Shown here piece after piece: positions 58,889 through 64,000 of a stretch of DNA of 64,000 bases (positions are counted from its first letter, which is position 1; every line of letters begins with the position of its first letter). Below the pieces are notes generated by a model. It worked only from the letters and a program-made list of their open reading frames with translations, had not been told where the DNA came from and did not search any database. Source of the stretch: Mastacembelus armatus (lineage: Eukaryota > Chordata > Actinopteri > Synbranchiformes > Mastacembelidae); assembly GCF_900324485.2 (NCBI RefSeq), contig NC_046650.1, positions 4,895,450-4,959,449 on the forward strand, in the 5' to 3' direction. The translations under genes and the position numbers were made by a program.

Positions 58889-61860
58889 TTATTTGCATAG
58901 CGCCAAATCACAATACAAATCATCTCAAGGCACTTTACAAAAACTAAAACTAAAAACCCAACAATTCTCTTATGAGCAAGCACTTGGCGACAGTGGAGAG
59001 GAAAAAAACTCCCTTTAACGGAAGAAAAAACCTCCAGCAGAACCGGGCTCAGTTTGGGCGGCCATGTGCCTTGACCGGTTGGGGTGAGTGGATAGAGCAG
59101 AGAGCAGAACAGCAACAATAAACAACAAATAGACACTGCAGGTTGGTGGGACCAGTAACTGCACATCAGCAATATATAGCTCCAGGACCAGGGACACCTG
59201 CAGAAGGTACAGAGAGAACAGAGAGAGAGGGAGAGAGCACAAACTAGGGGAGAGAGAGAGCACAAGGTTAGTGACATTCAATGGTGGAATATATATGAGG
59301 TGGGGGGGGTTATGGTAAGGGAGCTCAGTGCACCGATGGTCCTCGGGCAGTCTAGGCCTATAGCAGCATAACTAAGGGATGGTTCAGGGTTGCCTGAAGC
59401 CAGCCCTAACTATATGCTTTGTCAAAGAGGAAGGTTTTAAGTCTAGCCTTAAAAGTACAGAGAGTGTCTGCCTCCTGAACCCAGGCTGGGAGCTAGTTCC
59501 ACAGGAAAGGAGCTTGATAACTAAAGGCTCTTCCTCCCAGTCTGCTTTTGGAAACTCTGGGAACCACAAGTAGACCTGCACTCTGAGAGCAAAGTGGTCT
59601 ATTGGGATAATATGGTACTATGAGGTCTTTAAGGTATGAAGGAGCTTGATTACGAAGGGATTTGTATGTGAGAAGAAGGATTTTAAATTCTATTCTATAT
59701 TTTACAGGGAGCCAATGAAGAGAAGCCAATAAAGGAGAAATATGATCTCTTTTGCTAGTTCCTGTCAGGACTCTGGCTGCGGCATTCTGGATTAATTGGA
59801 GGTTTTTTATGGAGATATTGGGACATCCAGATAGTAATGAGTTACAGTAATCTAGGTAACAAATGCATGGACTAGTTTTTCTGCATCATTTTGAGACAGG
59901 ATGTTCCTAATTTTGGCAATGTTGCGCAGGTGATGTTTTCTCTGTTTTCTCTGAGTTTAAAAGTAAAAAGTTACTGGTCATCCAGGCGTTTATGTCAGTT
60001 AGACAGGCTTGAAGTCTGGTTAACTGGTTTGTATTAACAGGTTTAATAGATAGATACAACTGAGTGTCATCTGCATAGCAGTGGTAATTAATAGAGTGCT
60101 TCCTAATAACATATCCTAAAGGAAGCATGTACAGGGTGAACAGAATCGGTCCTAGCACAGAGCCTTGTGGAACTCCATAACTAACTTTTGTTCGTGTGGA
60201 AGGTTCATCATGGACATGAACAAACTGTAATCTGTCCAATAAATAGGATTGGAACCATTTTAACGCTGTTCCTCTGATACCAGTCACATGCTCCAGTCTC
60301 TGTAATAAGATGTTGTGGTCAATGGTGTCGAATGCTGCACTAAGGTCTAGGAGGACAAGTATAGAAACAAGTCCATTATCTGAGGCTAAGAGAAGATCGT
60401 TGGTAACTTTTAACAGTGCTGTTTCTGTACTATGATGTGCTCTAAATCCTGATTGAAAATCTTCAAATAGTTCATTCCTGTGTAAGTGGTCTGACAGCTG
60501 CTTAGCAACAGCTTTTTCTAGGATTTTAGAAATAAATGGCAGGTTGGATATTGGTCTATAATTAGCCAAGACTCCTGGATCAAGACTAGGCTTTTTGAGT
60601 AAGGGCTTGATTACTGCAGTCTTAAAGGCCGGTGGTACGTAGCCTGATACTAGAGATAAATTTACCAAGTCTAATAAAGATGAGTTCATTAATGGCAGGG
60701 TGTCTTTAAGCAGTCTAGTCGGGATGGGGTCTAAGAGACACGTTGATGATTTCGATGAAGCAACTACTGATGTAAATTCAGAGAGATCTATGGGAGAGAA
60801 GCAGTCTAAACATAACTGAGGTCCTACAGATGATTCAAGAGCTACTGTAGTAGAAGATTAATTTATTGCAGGTATAGGAAGCATCTGCTGAATTCTATCT
60901 CTAATAGTTGTGATTTTATTTGTAAAGAAACTCATAAATTCATCGCTGCTGAGAACTAAGGGAACACTGGGCTCAACAGAGCTGTGAGTTTTTGTCAGCC
61001 TGGCTACAGTGCTGAAAAGAAACCTGGGATTGTTCTTATTTTCCTCTATTAGTGATGAATAGTATGCAGTTCTGGCTTTACAGAGAGCTTTTTTATATGT
61101 TAGTAGACTGTTTTTCCAGGCTAGAAAAATTTCCTCTAGGTTTGTGGAATGCCACTTCCTTTCCAGCCTTCGTGATGCCTGCTTTAAGGTACGAATATGT
61201 AAATTATACCATGGGGCTAGTCTTCTCTGATTCACTAACTTCTTTTTCAGAGGGGCTACAGAATCAAGTATTTCACGCAGTGAGGTTACAGCGCTGTCAA
61301 CAACATGATCAATTTGGTAGGTAGTGGGATTAAGGCAGCTGCCCTCCACTATGTTTATACTTGGCATAGATGCAAATAAAGATGGAATCATTTTCTTAAA
61401 TTTATTAACAGCGTTGTCGGATAAACATCTGCTGTAGTGGAATTTTCTTCCAAACGCTGCATGATCCATCATTTTAAATTCAAAAGTTATTAAAGAATGA
61501 TCTGACAAAACAGGATTTGGGGGAAAAACTATTAGATGTTCAATTTCGATGCCATAGGTCAGAACAAGATCAAGGGTGTGATTGAAACAGTGGATGGGTT
61601 TATTAACGTTTTGAATGAAACCAATTGAATCTAATATAGAATTAAATGCAATGCTGAGGCTGTTATTTTCAACATCTACATGAATGTTAAAATCTCCCAC
61701 TATAATGACTGGGATGGATGGAACTGAAGTATCTATGGTGGGAAAGATTACTGTCTCAGCCAGGAACTGGTAACACCGAGGGAGCCAAGACAGATGGGAA
61801 ATGGAGTCCAGGTTGTTTTCCACAGAGCAAGATCTGGTGGTGCTGTTTTCCTTGGTCAAA
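58861..61860 (-). mobile_element. L2-like LINE, 5'-truncated and decayed, minus strand
   Basis: About 3 kb. Reading on the minus strand: an endonuclease C-terminal half (VIVGDFNIH, SDHSLITFEF, about 61720-61480), reverse transcriptase (NYRPISNLPFISKILEK, FDTIDH, GVPQGSVLGP, YADDTQLYL, about 60560-60050), a C-terminal part (LHWLPVKYRIEFKILLLTYK, about 59720), then a 3' UTR ending CTATGCAAATAAAATTGAATT. The coding frame is interrupted by a stop near 60855 and by loss of sequence near 59930. The N-terminal half of the endonuclease is missing. Motif spelling and tail type match the L2/CR1 group of fish LINEs. Confidence 0.82.
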
Positions 61861-62289
61861 GATTTTCAAGGTAATCTTGTATAACAAAAACTCAGAGAAT
61901 CCAGAGATTGCAATTATTAACAAAAACTCCTTCAACATAGAAAAGCAAATTAATATCCTTGGAGGGAAAAGCTCAAGTGAGTGTAGATGAGTAGGAAACC
62001 AAATCCAGTATGGGTCTTCAAAATAAGAGCATGAGACAGGAAGTAAAGTTGCCGATCATCACAAGTCAGGAATGTTAGAAGGTGTTTCTATGGGTGGGAA
62101 TTTAATCATCCCATCATACTCAACAACACTGTAGCATTCATGCTTAGGTTTCTGTTTTTGCCAACATTTATGTTTGTGCCCCATAACTTGTATAATAATA
62201 TGTATGATGTGTACTGGCTGGTTTTAGGTGAAACCGTGGCACTAAAACAGCCCTTATTAATCATGACCTTAGTACTACTAGTGAGTCAA
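61861..62289. other. DNA between two LINE remnants
   Basis: No gene seen. Confidence 0.5.
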
Positions 62290-62790
62290 AAAAAAGTATC
62301 CGTTCATTTATACTTGACCTTACTATTACATTTGACACTATTGATCACAGTATTCTCATTATGAGATTTCTGGGTTGTGTTGGTCTTTCTGCTCTGCTGT
62401 TAGCTGGGTCACGTCTTGCTTAAAAGAGAGAAGCTTTTATGTTTCTGTTGGCTCTTTTAAATATTTTGAAATGCAGAACTTTTAAGGGGTCCCACAAGGG
62501 TCAATTTTAGGGTCATTGCATTTTAATTGATATGCTTCCGCTTTATTTAATTAAGAATCATGATATATCTTATCATTCATATGCTGATGACATGCAATTA
62601 TAAGTCTCTTTGTGCTCGGATGATTTAAGGACCATAAGCAACTTAGTAAAGTGTATCAATTATGAAAAGAGTTGATGAATTTTCTCCTTCTTAATGAAAG
62701 TAAGACAGAAATACTAGTTGTAGGACCTCGAAACAGAATATATTCAAGTTAATTCACTGTCTCTTTAAGTGCAGTAAGCCACTCAGGGAA
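62290..62790 (+). mobile_element. Old LINE reverse transcriptase relic, plus strand
   Basis: With many interruptions the plus strand reads FDTIDHSIL, then G..KGQF near 62490, SYADDMQL near 62580 and FSFL..S.TEI.VVGP near 62680. This is the RT order of an L2/Rex-type LINE. It is far more decayed than 58861-61860 and in the opposite orientation. Confidence 0.6.
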
Positions 62791-62924
62791 CTTGGTGTCT
62801 TTTTTGATGCTAACCTCAGCTTTGAAAACATATCAATGTTTTAATCAGGATAGCTTTTAATCACTTAAAACAAAGGTTAAGTCTGTCATGTCACAGTTTG
62901 ATTCTTGTTCAACTTTCCTTTGTC

Positions 62925-63155
62925 TGGGGAGTTTACATGTTTCCCCATGTCTATGCGGGATTCCTCTTAGTTGTGCTTCCTCCCATAGTCCTAACGTGCA
63001 AGTTACATTGATTGATGACTCTAAATTGCCAGGAGGTTGTGAATGTTTGCCTATATGTCATCCCTGTGTCTCACCCAGTGTCTGTTTGCATTAGGTCCAT
63101 CCCCTTGAAACTCTTGAGAGGATTATGCAGTGTAGATGATAGATGATTGGTGATA
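62925..63155 (+). mobile_element. Degenerate LINE 3' UTR repeat
   Basis: GGAGTTTACATGTTTCCCCATG, CTTCCTCCCATAGTCCTAACG and GATTGATGACTCTAAATTG match the order of a very common teleost LINE 3' region; it ends near GATGATAGATGATT. It may be the tail of the relic at 62290-62790. Confidence 0.5.
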
Positions 63156-63159
63156 ATAC

Positions 63160-63559
63160 TCAAATGCAGATCCCACCTACACAAAGCATATGGTGCAGAT
63201 AAAGCTGCTCTAAAATATGTATTTTAAAGTCATCAGTGTAGAAACAGTCTAGAGGATATTTAATATCTTCAGTTGTTGTCTTCAGATGTAGGCACATGCC
63301 AGCTGCAATACTGAAATCAGTATTTGATGTTTCATATCTGATTTTCATTGAAACAATAACAGTGAAAACCATTTAAGCCTCATGTTTTTAGGTCAGCTTT
63401 CCTGTGTTGTTTTACTTTGGCACCTCAGCAGCTGAGTGTCAGCACCTACTCTGTTACACGAGTTTAGAAGGTCAGCCTCATTTTCAGCTACACGTTGGTC
63501 ATGTATGAGTTTCAGCTAGATTGAAAACATTTACATGATGTTTATTTGATTATCAATGA
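63160..63559. other. Intergenic DNA
   Basis: No gene seen. Confidence 0.5.
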
Positions 63560-63567
63560 CATTATAT

Positions 63568-63973
63568 CAGGTGCGGTTCTAGACCCATTTTAGGCGGGCT
63601 TTAGTCCCCCTCTGTCATTTAAGCCCCCCTAAAATGATCAACTACAAACTACTATCAAAATTCATTGAAAGTATAATTTTTACTTTTTAAAATAAAAATG
63701 AAAATAAGAAATGCTGGACATGTCTATTAAAAAAAAAGAAGATCAGAGTTTTTTTTAAATGATTTATTTATTTATTTTTACTCTCTTTGCTATTCTGTGC
63801 ATGCATGATAGCTCTTCCTTAGAAGTGCAATAGCTTGTACTGTATGTCGGCTGGAGGTGGGAGACGATGAAACATCTTGCAATGCGTAGGTGGTTAAAGA
63901 AGATAGGCAGTGTTATGAGCAACAATGTTGAGGGCTAATCTCCCCTAAGGATGAAATCCTAGAATCCCCCCTG
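63568..63973. mobile_element. Non-autonomous hAT element
   Basis: 406 bp with imperfect terminal inverted repeats (left CAGGTGCGGTTCTAG, right, reversed, CAGGGGGGATTCTAG) and an exact 8-bp target duplication CATTATAT (63560-63567 and 63974-63981). The subterminal GGGCT-AA/T-CCCC phrases are also mirrored. No transposase fits in this length. Confidence 0.85.
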
Positions 63974-64000
63974 CATTATATTCACATTCTGTTAATGACA

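Noticed and set aside
58873-59281. Leucine/serine-rich minus-strand frames as a membrane protein
   Set aside because: They lie in the 3' untranslated part of the L2-like LINE.

Overview
This window is from a bony (teleost) fish. Two things show it: a tandem cluster of novel immune-type receptor (NITR) genes, a family described from bony fishes, and a fish-type load of transposons (Tc1 relics, L2-like LINEs, a chromovirus-type Ty3 element, hAT MITEs, a tRNA-derived SINE). All coordinates and exon calls are hand-read from the sequence.

Host genes. All ten recognisable host genes lie on the minus strand and encode, or once encoded, small type I membrane receptors of the immunoglobulin superfamily with tyrosine inhibitory motifs (ITIM-like) in the tail. 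From 7.6 to 17.7 kb there are three tandem single-V-domain receptors: two look intact (7660-9378 and 15789-17627) and the middle one (13339-14421) is a deletion pseudogene. At 19.9-21.6 kb is a divergent receptor with two Ig domains on separate exons and two canonical ITIMs. From 23.8 to 57.5 kb there are six NITR genes. All share a five-exon plan: leader, one exon holding both the V and I domains, transmembrane exon, short tail exon, ITIM exon. Five are open throughout; the one at 43946-45418 has a single-base frameshift. None of the transmembrane segments carries a charged residue, so every member looks inhibitory.

Architecture. Three NITR genes (starts at 34450, 45418, 50287) sit in three near-identical tandem units of about 4.8 kb (31058-42046, 42047-46865, 46866-51733). 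The unit junction falls inside a 5'-truncated LINE fragment. The first unit is split by a 6.1-kb Ty3-type LTR element with a 5-bp target duplication; the other two units preserve the empty site. All six NITR genes share an almost identical I-domain half-exon while the V half of the same exon diverges outside the tandem units, which suggests gene conversion limited to the I half.

Mobile DNA. 338-5292 is a very young LTR element with GC-rich proline/arginine repeat coding and no visible pol. 5744-6428 is a solo LTR of a related family. 11002-11430 is an unrelated solo LTR inserted into a Tc1 relic. 34879-41020 is the Ty3 chromovirus-like element. 52458-55409 is a decayed retrovirus-like element on the minus strand carrying a nested hAT MITE. 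58861 to about 61860 is an L2-like LINE on the minus strand with a pentanucleotide tail. 63568-63973 is a non-autonomous hAT element with an 8-bp target duplication. The remaining intergenic DNA is AT-rich with no gene I can support.
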